This document shows, piece after piece, positions 42,326 through 51,290 of a stretch of DNA of 64,000 nt. A program made the position numbers and the translations under genes. Numbering within the stretch: the stretch's first letter is position 1; every line of letters begins with the position of its first letter. The stretch is from Burkholderia sp. Nafp2/4-1b (GTDB lineage Bacteria > Pseudomonadota > Gammaproteobacteria > Burkholderiales > Burkholderiaceae). Under the pieces are notes generated by a model. The model searched no databases and was not told the origin of the DNA. It saw only the letters and a list, made by a program, of their open reading frames with translations. The DNA is taken from assembly GCF_003635165.1 (NCBI RefSeq), contig NZ_ML058597.1:888001-952000 (forward strand). The letters are read 5' to 3'.

Positions 42326-43435
42326 TCAGGCGCCGCGCCCCGGCCGCCAGCCCACTTCGCGCAACGCATCCAGCAGTCGCGCCTGCCCCAGCCCTTCGAC
42401 TCGCGCGCCGCGCGATGCGACGTCGCTTCCCGCGACCAGCGCGTTCACGATCGCTTCCTCCACCGCTTCCGCCGCCGCGACGAACAGTGCGGAGATATGG
42501 TCGTTGTTGACCATCTTCACGTCGGTCGTCGGTGCGCCCTTGCTGCCGTAGTTCGCGGCCGGCAATCCGTGGTTGCCGGTGGCGAATGCCAGGAAGATGT
42601 CGCCGCTCGAATCCTCGGTGCCGCCGCCGACGCGTGCCAGCCCGACGCTCGCACGCTGCGCGAGGCGCGTGCACTGATGCGGCAGCAGCGGCGCGTCGGT
42701 CGCGATCGTCACGACGATCGAACCCATCCCGGCCTCGCCTTGCGCAGCGGGCGCGCGAAACGGCGAATGCACGTGCCGCAGCACGTCGCCGACCGGATAG
42801 CCGGCCACGCGCAGCATCTCGCGCACGCCGTAGTTCGCCTGCACGAGCGCACCGACGGTCCAGCCGCCCGCATCGGCCGCGACCGCCCGCGACGCGGTGC
42901 CGATGCCGCCCTTGAACTCGTGGCAGATCATCCCCGTGCCGCCGCCGACGCTACCTTCGGCAACCGGCCCCGACTGCGCGGCGGCAAGCGCACGCTGCAC
43001 GTGAGCGGCGTTCACGTGCTGCCCCCAGATGTCGTTCAGCAGTCCGTCGTAGGTTTCCATCACGACCGGCATGCACCAGTACACGCGGCCGGCCGCCGCT
43101 TCGCGCTCGTTCGCGATGAGCGCATCGCGCACCGCGCCCACGCTGTGCGTGTTCGTATAGGCGATCGGCGTCGTCAGCAGGCCGGCTTCGCGGATCCATT
43201 CGAGCCCGGTCGCGTCGCCGTTGCCGTTCAGCACATGGACGCCCGCGAAACACGGCGAATCGTGCGCGGCGCCCGCGCGCGGCTCGATCACGGTGACGCC
43301 GGTGTTGATCGACGCGTCGCCGTTCTCGACGTTCAGCGTGCAATGTCCGACCCGCACGCCCGGTACGTCCGTGATCGCGTTGAAGCGGCCCGGCGTGCCG
43401 AGTCCGATGCGGATGCCGAGATCCCTCGTGCGCAT
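42326..43435 (-). CDS. P1-family peptidase (DmpA-like aminopeptidase)
   Basis: This is a 369-residue protein of the N-terminal nucleophile DmpA/BapA family. It begins RTRDLGIRIGLGTPGRFNAITDVPGVRVGH, as these do, and carries the self-cleavage/nucleophile region GGTEDSSGDIFLAFATGN. Relatives cleave N-terminal D-amino or beta-amino acids from peptides or act as amidases. AGGAGG before the ATG at 43435 fixes the start. It lies 64 bases after the permease gene on the same strand, so peptide-derived amino acid uptake may be linked. Confidence 0.92.
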   Translation of the reverse strand: MRTRDLGIRIGLGTPGRFNAITDVPGVRVGHCTLNVENGDASINTGVTVIEPRAGAAHDSPCFAGVHVLNGNGDATGLEWIREAGLLTTPIAYTNTHSVGAVRDALIANEREAAAGRVYWCMPVVMETYDGLLNDIWGQHVNAAHVQRALAAAQSGPVAEGSVGGGTGMICHEFKGGIGTASRAVAADAGGWTVGALVQANYGVREMLRVAGYPVGDVLRHVHSPFRAPAAQGEAGMGSIVVTIATDAPLLPHQCTRLAQRASVGLARVGGGTEDSSGDIFLAFATGNHGLPAANYGSKGAPTTDVKMVNNDHISALFVAAAEAVEEAIVNALVAGSDVASRGARVEGLGQARLLDALREVGWRPGRGA

Positions 43436-43499
43436 GATGCAATTCCTCCGGTCTTTCAATGGTTCGGTGTTTCGGTATGACACGATGTCGAGGCAGCGT

Positions 43500-44906
43500 T
43501 CAAAGCGAGCGGAACGCTTCGCTGTGGCGCGCCCACACCGCATACATCGCGAGCGCGGCCGCGAGCAGCGCGCCGATGATGATCAGGTCGGTCGGCTTCG
43601 TCGCCGTCGCGAGCGTCGTATAGAGCGTGTACGCGGCACCGGCGACCGCGACGAGCGGCGTCACGGGCCACAGCGGCATCCGGTAATGATGCTCGACGTC
43701 GCGGCGCACGAACCGGCTCGCGAGCGCGGCCAGCCCGACGACCAGGTAGATCAGCAGCAGCAGGTCGACCGTGAAGGCGGTCAGCTCGTCCAGGCTCGAC
43801 ACGAACACCAGGCCCGACGACGGCACGGCCAGCGCGAGCGTCGCGAGCCACGGTGATTCGAGGCGCGGATGAATCGTCGAGAACGCGCGGTTGCAGGTGC
43901 GCGACCAGAGCGCATGCCGGCCGCTGCTGTACAGCAGGCGCCCCATCGTGATCACGATCGCGATGATCGCGTTGAACACCGACAGGAAGATCCCGCCGCT
44001 GACCACGCGCGACACCAACGGGTTGCTCAGCGAGCGCACGACATAGCCGATCGGGTCGGCGCTCTTCGTGAGTTCCGTGAGCGACGGCGCGCCGAGCACG
44101 ATCGCGGTGAGCGGAATCAGCTCGACGACGAGGATCACCAGCAGCGAATAGATCACCGCCTTCGCGACGTTGCGGTTGCCGCCGCGCAGGTCTTCCGCGA
44201 GGTACGCGGCTGAGCCGAAGCCGTTGTAGCAGAAGATCGCGGTGCCGATCGCGGGCACGATTGCCGCGAGCGTGGCCGGCACCAGCGCATTGCCGCTGGC
44301 GACGACCGGCGCGACCAGCACCTCGGCGCCGCGATGCGGTGAGCCGAAGCCGAGCCCCGCGATCAGCATCAGCACGCCGATCTCGACGACGAGGAATGCG
44401 CCGGTGATCCATGCATTCGTCTTGATGTTCAGCATGCCGAGCACGTAGCTGAGCAGCACGATCGTCAGCGCGACCGACTGGTTGCTGAAGTGCGTGCCGA
44501 GCGCGTTGTTCAGGTACGGCGCGGCGCCGCTCGCCAGCACGGCAGGAATGAACACGCTGACGGACAGCACCGTGATGAAGGTCAGATAGTCGGGCAGCGT
44601 GCCGAACACGCGCTTGGCCATCACGTACTCGCCGCCCGCGCTGCGATGCGCGGCGCTGAGCTCCGCATAACAGAGCGCGAATGCGAGCGCGAGCACGCCG
44701 CCGAGCACGAACGACAGCACCGCGCCGCTGCCGGCCTGCTGGATCGCGAATGGCGCGATCACGAAGATCGAGCTCGCGGGCGTCACGCCCGACACGGTGA
44801 TCATCACGGCGTCGCGCACGCTGAGCGTCTGCGACAGCGCACGCGGCGCGTCCTCCGTGGCAGGCGTCGCTTGCAGCGTGCCCGTCGACTCCGACATCAT
44901 CGCCAT
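43500..44906 (-). CDS. APC-family amino acid permease
   Basis: This is a 468-residue membrane protein with about 12 hydrophobic segments. It starts MAMMSESTGTLQ behind AGGAG and has the APC signature VSGVTPASSIFVIAPFAIQQAG in the first segment. It pairs with the downstream P1 peptidase gene and faces a LuxR-type regulator gene. The substrate is unknown; a D- or beta-amino acid is plausible from its neighbour. Confidence 0.9.
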   Translation of the reverse strand: MAMMSESTGTLQATPATEDAPRALSQTLSVRDAVMITVSGVTPASSIFVIAPFAIQQAGSGAVLSFVLGGVLALAFALCYAELSAAHRSAGGEYVMAKRVFGTLPDYLTFITVLSVSVFIPAVLASGAAPYLNNALGTHFSNQSVALTIVLLSYVLGMLNIKTNAWITGAFLVVEIGVLMLIAGLGFGSPHRGAEVLVAPVVASGNALVPATLAAIVPAIGTAIFCYNGFGSAAYLAEDLRGGNRNVAKAVIYSLLVILVVELIPLTAIVLGAPSLTELTKSADPIGYVVRSLSNPLVSRVVSGGIFLSVFNAIIAIVITMGRLLYSSGRHALWSRTCNRAFSTIHPRLESPWLATLALAVPSSGLVFVSSLDELTAFTVDLLLLIYLVVGLAALASRFVRRDVEHHYRMPLWPVTPLVAVAGAAYTLYTTLATATKPTDLIIIGALLAAALAMYAVWARHSEAFRSL

Positions 44907-45035
44907 TTCGTTCTCCTGTTGCTTTGCTGCCGCTTTTTGAACGCCCATACTCGGGCCCGAATCATTGCGTGGCAGTCTAGGAAGCCAAATTCAGGACCGC
45001 TATTCCCCCTTCGTGTTACGCCCTCCGGTGGTGGT

Positions 45036-45836
45036 ATGGATCGACTCTTCTCCGAAATCGCGATGCACCAGGCGCTCGGCCGCGCGATCGATCATCTCGG
45101 CCAGCCGCGCTTCTGGCGCTTCCTGGTGCTGCTGCTCAACGAGATGGTGCCGTTCGACAACGCGCTCGCGACCGCGATCGGCCGCGACGGCGTGCCGCTC
45201 GTGCTCGACGAATACGACACCGGCGGCACCAACAGCGCGTCACCGGTGCCGCTTTACCTCAACGGGTTATATCTGCTCGATCCGTTCCTGCAGGCCGCGC
45301 ACGACGGGCTTGCCGACGGCTGCTACCGGCTCGAGGAAGTCGCACCCGACCTGTTCCGGCAGAGCGAGTATTTCCTGAGCTACTTCCGCGATGCGGTCGG
45401 CGACGATGAAATCCAGATTCTGCTGCGGCCGAACCCCGACCTGCTGCTGTCGTTGTCGCTCGGCGCGGCCACGCGCTTCGACGTCGAGCCGCTCGGCAAG
45501 CTGACGGCCGCGATGCCGTGGGTGCTCGCGGCGATCCGGCAGCACTGGCGGCTGGTGGGCGATGCCGCGCGCACGACGCCCGACGACGATCTCGGCGCGC
45601 GCGTCGAACAGGCGCTCGCGCGCTTCGGCGCGGGCGTGCTGACCGATCGCGAGATGTCGATCGCGAGAATGGTGCTGCGCGGCAATTCGTCGAAGGCGAT
45701 CGCCGAACGGCTGGCGATTTCACCGGAGACGGTGAAGGTGCATCGCCGGCATCTTTACGCGAAGCTCGGGATCTCGTCGCAGCCCGAGCTGTTTTCGCGG
45801 TTCATCCAGGCGCTCGGGGAGGATGACGCGGGATAA
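45036..45836 (+). CDS. LuxR-type regulator
   Basis: This is a 266-residue regulator with a C-terminal LuxR helix-turn-helix (about 200-255: LTDREMSIARMVLRGNSSKAIAERLAISPETVKVHRRHLYAKLG). The N-terminal 190 residues are of unknown fold and have no receiver Asp, so it probably senses a small molecule. It is divergent from the permease-peptidase pair, which it likely controls. Confidence 0.9.
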   Translation: MDRLFSEIAMHQALGRAIDHLGQPRFWRFLVLLLNEMVPFDNALATAIGRDGVPLVLDEYDTGGTNSASPVPLYLNGLYLLDPFLQAAHDGLADGCYRLEEVAPDLFRQSEYFLSYFRDAVGDDEIQILLRPNPDLLLSLSLGAATRFDVEPLGKLTAAMPWVLAAIRQHWRLVGDAARTTPDDDLGARVEQALARFGAGVLTDREMSIARMVLRGNSSKAIAERLAISPETVKVHRRHLYAKLGISSQPELFSRFIQALGEDDAG

Positions 45837-45861
45837 GCGCGACGATGCAACGCGACTGCGT

Positions 45862-46239
45862 TCACCGGCCCGCCTGGATGAACCCGCCGTCGGGTGCCTG
45901 GTGCGGCACGTACCAGCCGAAGTACACCTCGGCCTCGACGATCTGCCCGTCCCGCACGCGCAATCGCTCGGCATTCCGGAACCGCCGGCCAGCCGTCGTA
46001 GCGGCTTCGTACACGACGAACACGTATTCGCCATGCACGGCCACGTCGACGAACTCGAAGCCGGCAAGCATCTCGCTATTCGGCCAGCAGCGCGCGAGGT
46101 AAGCATCACGGTCGAGCCGGTTGTCGAGCGGGCTCGTGAAATGGAAGTGCGGCGCGATCAGCGCTTCGATCGCGTCGCGGTCCTTGTCGACATACGCGCG
46201 ATAGCTCGCGCGTGCCACGTCACCGGGGTCGTCAGGCAT
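45862..46239 (-). CDS. NTF2-like / SnoaL-fold protein
   Basis: This is a 125-residue protein, MPDDPGDVARASYRAYVDKDRDAIEALIAPHFHFTSPL..., with the SnoaL-like cone fold pattern and the ending EAEVYFGW. Such proteins are small isomerase or dehydratase-like domains; the activity cannot be told here. The start at 46239 is chosen over an upstream Met that adds arginine-rich residues. Confidence 0.85.
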   Translation of the reverse strand: MPDDPGDVARASYRAYVDKDRDAIEALIAPHFHFTSPLDNRLDRDAYLARCWPNSEMLAGFEFVDVAVHGEYVFVVYEAATTAGRRFRNAERLRVRDGQIVEAEVYFGWYVPHQAPDGGFIQAGR

Positions 46240-46774
46240 TGTCGTTGTCTCCGCGAAGGCCCGGGGCGAACGCAACGGCGCCCGTCGCCCCGAGGCATCC
46301 ATTAAATGCATACGGGCGGCACGACCGGCGGCGATCGCTTCCGCGTTCGGCGGTCGTCGGTGGCGCGATCGATACGCGATCGATACGCCGTCACCCGCAG
46401 CGCTCATCGAGCAATCCGCGTGCCACCCCCGCCGCCCTCTACCGACTCCATGTCACCCCGCGCACTCGGAACGCCGGTCGCGATCGCCCGATACCGGCGC
46501 TTCGCACGCGTCGGGGAAGCGATCCGGCTCACGCACCGATACGAACGCCGGTCGTTGCGCAGGCATACGCACCGCCGATACGCCCCCGGTTCGGCTCGCA
46601 GCCCCGCCAAAAACCGCCTATGGTGAAAGAAGCGGATCCGTTCCGCCGCCATTCGACTTCACGTCGCTCGCACCGGCGGCCACGGCGCCGCGTTCCGGCA
46701 CCATTCCCCGCGATCGTGCGCACGCCCGGCCGTGCACGCGCTCGCGCCGCCCACCGGACTACAAGGAGGTACCC
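46240..46774. other. Gene-free stretch with short repeats
   Basis: No credible gene lies in these 535 bases; the open frames are arginine/proline-rich shadows. CGATCGATACG occurs twice in direct succession near 46370-46388. The right end carries AAGGAGG before the gene at 46775. Confidence 0.5.
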
Positions 46775-47149
46775 ATGAAAGCCGCGCTGCTCGTCAGTTC
46801 CGCCCTGCTCGCACTGGCTTCCGTTTCAGCCTTGGCTCAAGGCGCGATCACCAAGACCGAAAACGGCGCGCTCGTCGCCGCGAACGGGATGACCGTCTAT
46901 TCGTTCGACAAGGACAAACCCAACGCCGGCACCAGTGCATGTTCGGGCGACTGCGAATCCCTCTGGCCGCCGTACAAGGCCAGCGCGACCGACGTCCCGG
47001 TCGGCCCCTACACGATCGTCAAACGCGACGACGGCAGCCCGCAATGGGCGTACAAGGGCAAGCCGCTGTACTTCTTCTCGAAGGACATGAAACAGGGCGA
47101 CCGCAACGGCGACAACTTCAGGAACGTGTGGCACGTCGTCGCGCCTTAA
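46775..47149 (+). CDS. Exported protein with secreted-repeat domain (COG4315 type)
   Basis: This is a 124-residue exported protein with a signal peptide (1-21) and the paired motif of the secreted-repeat family: GMTVYSFDKDKPNAGTSAC, CESLWPPYKAS, QWAYKGKPLYFFSKDMKQGD. Two cysteines bracket the first half. These proteins are periplasmic and of unknown function; some are linked to redox or metal stress. AAGGAGG is a strong ribosome site. Confidence 0.9.
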   Translation: MKAALLVSSALLALASVSALAQGAITKTENGALVAANGMTVYSFDKDKPNAGTSACSGDCESLWPPYKASATDVPVGPYTIVKRDDGSPQWAYKGKPLYFFSKDMKQGDRNGDNFRNVWHVVAP

Positions 47150-47194
47150 GCATGTTTCCCGGTCTTGCGTAGCGCGCCCGGTCGCGCCACGCGC

Positions 47195-47229
47195 AAAAAA
47201 GCCCGCCCCGATCGCCGATCGGGGCGGGC
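47195..47229 (-). terminator. Intrinsic terminator of the mmsA gene
   Basis: A 13-bp perfect stem (GCCCGCCCCGATC and complement) is followed on the minus strand by six Ts. It lies about 50 bases past the mmsA stop. On the plus strand no T-run follows. Confidence 0.9.
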
Positions 47230-47280
47230 TTGGGCATGTCGAAACCGGCCGCGCGGCGTCGCCCGCAGCCGGCGAACGCG

Positions 47281-48798
47281 TCAGCGGTTCGACGGGAAGC
47301 TGAACACCGTGCCTTCGCGCACGCCGGCCGACGGCCAGCGCTGCGTGATGGTCTTGCGCTTCGTGTAGAACCGCACCGCATCCGGGCCGTATGCGTGCAG
47401 GTCGCCGAACAGCGAGCGCTTCCAGCCGCCGAACGAGTGGTACGCGACCGGCACCGGCAGCGGCACGTTGATGCCGACCATGCCGATCTGGATGTTGTCG
47501 CTGAAGTAGCGCGCCGCTTCGCCGTCGCGCGTGAACAGGCACGTGCCGTTGCCGTATTCGTGCGCGTCGATCAGCGCCATCGCCTCGTCGAGCGACTTCC
47601 GGCGGATCACGCCGAGCACCGGCCCGAAGATCTCGTGCTGATAGATCGGCATGCCGGGCTTCACGTTGTCGAACAGGCACGGGCCGAGGTAGTAGCCGCC
47701 GTCGTGGCCGTCGACCTTCACGCCGCGGCCGTCGACGACGAGCGTCGCGCCCGCTTCCACACCTGCGTCGACGAAGCTCGTCACCTTGTCGAAATGCTGC
47801 TTCGTGACGAGCGGCCCCATGTCGACGCCGGCGCCGTTGCCCGGGCCGACCTTCATCTTCGCGATCTCGGCCTTCAGCCCTTCGACCACCTTGTCGCCGG
47901 TTTCGTCGCCGATCGCGACGACCAGCGGAATCGCCATGCAGCGCTCGCCGCAGGAACCGTACGCGGCGCCCATCAGCGCGTTCACCGCGTTGCCGATGTC
48001 GGCGTCGGGCATCACGACCGCGAAGTTCTTCGCGCCGCCGAGTGCCTGCACGCGCTTGCCGTGCGCGCAGCCGGTCGAGTAGATGTATTCCGCGATCGGC
48101 GTCGAGCCGACGAAGCTCACCGCCTTCACGCGCGGGTCGGTCAGGATCGTGTCGACCGCTTCCTTGTCGCCGTTCACGACGTTCAGCACGCCCGGCGGCA
48201 GGCCGGCTTCGAGCGCCAGCTCGGCCATGCGCAGCGTCGACGACGGCGTGCGCTCGGACGGCTTCAGCACGAACGTGTTGCCGCACGCGACCGCCATCGG
48301 CCACATCCACAGCGGCACCATCACCGGGAAGTTGAACGGCGTGATGCCGGCGGCGACGCCGAGCGCCTGGAACTCGCTCCACGAATCGATCGCGGGGCCG
48401 ACGTTCTTGCTGTGCTCGCCCTTCAGCAGCTCAGGCACGTAGGTCGCGTATTCGACGTTCTCGATCCCGCGTTGCAGTTCGCCCATCGCGTCGGCGAGCA
48501 CCTTGCCGTGCTCGGCGGTGATCAGCGCGCAGAGTTCGTCCGCATGCTCCTCGAGCAGCGTCTTGAAGCGGCTCATCACGCGCGCCCGCTTCAGCGGCGG
48601 CGTATTGCGCCACGCCGGGAACGCGGCCTGCGCGGACGCGATCGCGGCTTCGACGGTCAGCTTGTCGGCGAGTGCGACGCTCTTGTGCGACTCGCCCGTC
48701 GCCGGGTCGAACACCGGCTGGACGCGGCTGCCGCCGTCGACGCGCTTGCCGTCGATCAGGTGGCCGACGGTGGAGGTCACATTGCTGTCGTGTTTCAT
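47281..48798 (-). CDS. mmsA: Methylmalonate-semialdehyde dehydrogenase (CoA-acylating)
   Basis: This is a 505-residue aldehyde dehydrogenase of the MmsA type. Catalytic Cys287 is in GSCGERCMA, where MmsA has it, and ITPFNFPVMVPLWMWPMA is diagnostic for the group. It oxidises methylmalonate semialdehyde or malonate semialdehyde to propionyl- or acetyl-CoA. It lies 47 bases after an omega-aminotransferase gene whose product (malonate semialdehyde from beta-alanine) it would consume. The start at 48798 (MKHDSNVTSTVGHLIDG) is standard. Confidence 0.94.
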   Translation of the reverse strand: MKHDSNVTSTVGHLIDGKRVDGGSRVQPVFDPATGESHKSVALADKLTVEAAIASAQAAFPAWRNTPPLKRARVMSRFKTLLEEHADELCALITAEHGKVLADAMGELQRGIENVEYATYVPELLKGEHSKNVGPAIDSWSEFQALGVAAGITPFNFPVMVPLWMWPMAVACGNTFVLKPSERTPSSTLRMAELALEAGLPPGVLNVVNGDKEAVDTILTDPRVKAVSFVGSTPIAEYIYSTGCAHGKRVQALGGAKNFAVVMPDADIGNAVNALMGAAYGSCGERCMAIPLVVAIGDETGDKVVEGLKAEIAKMKVGPGNGAGVDMGPLVTKQHFDKVTSFVDAGVEAGATLVVDGRGVKVDGHDGGYYLGPCLFDNVKPGMPIYQHEIFGPVLGVIRRKSLDEAMALIDAHEYGNGTCLFTRDGEAARYFSDNIQIGMVGINVPLPVPVAYHSFGGWKRSLFGDLHAYGPDAVRFYTKRKTITQRWPSAGVREGTVFSFPSNR

Positions 48799-48845
48799 GT
48801 TTCGGGCCTTTCTTGAATTCGGTTGTCGCGGGGAACCGGCGCGGG

Positions 48846-50204
48846 TCAGTCGACTTCGTTCAGCGCGTCGGACAGCGCGTTCACGAGGTTGTCGATCTCG
48901 CGCTTCTCGGCGATGAACGGCGGCGCGAGCTGGATCGTGTCGCCGCCGTAGCGCACGTAGAAGCCCTTCGCCCAGCAGCGCATCGCGATCTCGTACGGGC
49001 GCCGTGCCGGCTCGCCCGGCAGCGCGGCGATCGTCAGGCCGGCCGCGAGCCCGTAGTTGCGGATGTCGGTGATGTGGCGCTGGCCCTTCAGCCCGTGCAC
49101 GGCCGCCTCGAAATGCGGCGCGAGATCGCGCACGCGGGCCACCGCGTCTTCCTTCACGAGCAGGTCGAGCGCCGCGACGCCGGCCGCGCAGGCCACCGGA
49201 TGCGCCGAATACGTGTAGCCGTGCGGGAACTCGAGCATGTACTCGGGGCCGCCCGCGGCCATGAAGGTGTCGTAGATTTCCTTGGTCGCGATCACGCCGC
49301 CGAGCGGCTGCACGCCGTTCGTCACCTGTTTCGCGAAGTTCATGATGTCCGGCACCACGCCGAACGCGTCGGCGCCCGTCATCGCGCCGGCACGGCCGAA
49401 GCCCGTGATGACCTCGTCGAAGATCAGCAGGATGTCGTGCGCGGTACAGATGTCGCGCAGGCGCTTCAGATAGCCCTGCGGCGGGATCACCACGCCCGCC
49501 GAGCCGGAGAACGGCTCGACGATCACGGCCGCGATGTTCGATGCGTCGTGCAGCGCGATCAGGTCGAGCAGACGGTCGGCCAGGTCGGCGCCGTTCTCGG
49601 GCATTCCGCGCGAGAACCTGTTCTCGGCAAGTTGCGTGTGCGGCAGGAAATCGGCGTCGATGCCCTGGCCGAACAGCTTGCGGTTCGCGCCGATCCCGCC
49701 GACCGAGATGCCGCCGTAGTTCACGCCGTGATAGCCCTTCTCGCGGCCGATCAGGCGCGTCTTGGTGCCCTTGCCCTTCGCGCGCCAGTACGCGCGGGCC
49801 ATCTTCAGCGACGTATCGGCCGCTTCCGAACCCGAGCCGGTGAAGAACACGTAGTCGAGGCCGGCCGGCGTCAGGTCCTTGATCTTGTTCGCGAGCTCGA
49901 ACGACTTCGGATGGCCGAACTGGAACGCCGGCGCGTAGTCGAGCTGCGCGACCTGGCGGCTCACGGCTTCGGTGATCTCGGCACGGCCGTGACCGAGGCC
50001 GGTGCACCACAGGCCCGACAGGCCGTCGAAGATCTTGCGGCCTTCGCCATCGGTGTAATACGCATCCTTCGCCGCCACGATCATGCGCGGGTCGGACTTG
50101 AACTGGCGGTTCGCCGTGAACGGCATCCAGTGGGCGTCGAGCCACGCGGCGTCGGTGCGGAGGGTCGTCTCTTCCTGCTGCTTGGCGATGGTCGTATCGG
50201 TCAT
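48846..50204 (-). CDS. Omega-amino acid:pyruvate aminotransferase (class III)
   Basis: This is a 452-residue PLP enzyme. PLP Lys292 is in FAKQVTNG, Asp263 in IFDEVITGFGR, and the phosphate loop TGSGSEAADTSLKMA is present. The N-terminal AHWMPFTANRQFKSDPRM is typical of beta-alanine:pyruvate aminotransferases. With mmsA it forms a beta-alanine (or 3-aminoisobutyrate) to CoA-ester route. It is divergent from a LysR gene that probably regulates it. Confidence 0.92.
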   Translation of the reverse strand: MTDTTIAKQQEETTLRTDAAWLDAHWMPFTANRQFKSDPRMIVAAKDAYYTDGEGRKIFDGLSGLWCTGLGHGRAEITEAVSRQVAQLDYAPAFQFGHPKSFELANKIKDLTPAGLDYVFFTGSGSEAADTSLKMARAYWRAKGKGTKTRLIGREKGYHGVNYGGISVGGIGANRKLFGQGIDADFLPHTQLAENRFSRGMPENGADLADRLLDLIALHDASNIAAVIVEPFSGSAGVVIPPQGYLKRLRDICTAHDILLIFDEVITGFGRAGAMTGADAFGVVPDIMNFAKQVTNGVQPLGGVIATKEIYDTFMAAGGPEYMLEFPHGYTYSAHPVACAAGVAALDLLVKEDAVARVRDLAPHFEAAVHGLKGQRHITDIRNYGLAAGLTIAALPGEPARRPYEIAMRCWAKGFYVRYGGDTIQLAPPFIAEKREIDNLVNALSDALNEVD

Positions 50205-50273
50205 GTCGGTCGGCGCGGCGCGCCCCTCCTTCTTATGTTGATGTTGCGCATTGTCGGCACGCCAATTAGTCTT

Positions 50274-50292
50274 TTGAATATCGCAATATCAA
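50274..50292. promoter_or_regulatory. LysR-type T-N11-A operator
   Basis: TTGA-N11-TCAA lies between the aminotransferase start (50204) and the LysR start (50310). It is the classic LysR-type site in a divergent promoter region. Confidence 0.55.
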
Positions 50293-50309
50293 TGTTCACT
50301 TGCTCAAGT

Positions 50310-51281
50310 ATGCAAGCAAAGAAACCGAAGAGCCGCGCGCTGCTCGGGCAGCTCAGCGACATGGATCTGCGGCTGCTGCGAGTCTTCAAGGGCGTCGTCC
50401 AGTGCGGCGGGATGGCAGCCGCCGAACTCGAGCTGAATATCGGCATCTCGACGATCAGCCGGCACGTGAAGGACCTCGAAACGCGCCTCGGCCTCGTGCT
50501 GTGCCGGCGCGGCCGCGCGGGCTTCACGCTGACCGCGGAGGGACAGACCGTGTACGAGGAAACCCTGCGGCTGCTCGCATCGATGGAAGCATTTCGCAGC
50601 AGGATCGACGGCATTCACGACACGATGGGCGGGGAACTGCACGTCGCGGTGTTCGACAAGACGGCCACCAACGCGAACGCGCGGCTCGGCGACGCGATCC
50701 GCCAGTTCGCGGACGAAGCCCCGGCCGTCGCGCTGAACCTGCACGTCGCGTCGATCAACGAGGTCGAGCGCGGGATCATCGACGGCAGCTATCAGGTCGG
50801 GATCATCCCCGCGCACCGCAACTCGGGCAGCCTCGTGTATTCGGAACTGTTCGACGAGCGGATGCTGCTGTACTGCGGCCGCCAGCATCCGCTGTTCGAC
50901 GCGCCGCACGGCAAGCTCACGTGGACGACGATCCGCAACCACGCGTTCGCCGGGCTCGGCTTCCACTCGCCGAACATGGAATTGAGCCATCGCGCGAAGC
51001 TCACGCGCAGCGCGACCGCGTCGGACCAGGAATCGATCGCGACGCTGATCCTCTCCGGCCGCTATCTCGGCTTCCTGCCCGACCATTACGCGGAGAGCTT
51101 CGAAAACAAGGGATTGATGCAGGCGATCGCGCCGCACCGGTTCAACTACCGGTGCCGCTTCGTGAGCCTGCTGCGGCGCTCGCCGCGGCCGTCGCGGGCG
51201 GCATTGCTGTTCCAGTCGTGCCTCGAAGCCGCGCATGCGGCGGACCGGCCGGGCGGCAATGACGGCGAAGGTGACGCCTAG
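50310..51281 (+). CDS. LysR-family regulator of the beta-alanine genes
   Basis: This is a 323-residue LysR protein. The winged helix lies at about 15-75 (DMDLRLLRVFKGVVQCGGMAAAELELNIGISTISRHVKDLETRLG), with the effector domain at about 100-300. The start at 50310 (MQAKKPKSR) is chosen; an in-frame ATG six codons upstream is possible. It is divergent from the aminotransferase-mmsA pair. Confidence 0.9.
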   Translation: MQAKKPKSRALLGQLSDMDLRLLRVFKGVVQCGGMAAAELELNIGISTISRHVKDLETRLGLVLCRRGRAGFTLTAEGQTVYEETLRLLASMEAFRSRIDGIHDTMGGELHVAVFDKTATNANARLGDAIRQFADEAPAVALNLHVASINEVERGIIDGSYQVGIIPAHRNSGSLVYSELFDERMLLYCGRQHPLFDAPHGKLTWTTIRNHAFAGLGFHSPNMELSHRAKLTRSATASDQESIATLILSGRYLGFLPDHYAESFENKGLMQAIAPHRFNYRCRFVSLLRRSPRPSRAALLFQSCLEAAHAADRPGGNDGEGDA

Positions 51282-51290
51282 CAGCCCGCC

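Noticed and set aside
46365..46390. Repeated CGATCGATACG as a possible attachment site
   Set aside because: Only two short copies, no integrase gene or mobile element nearby.
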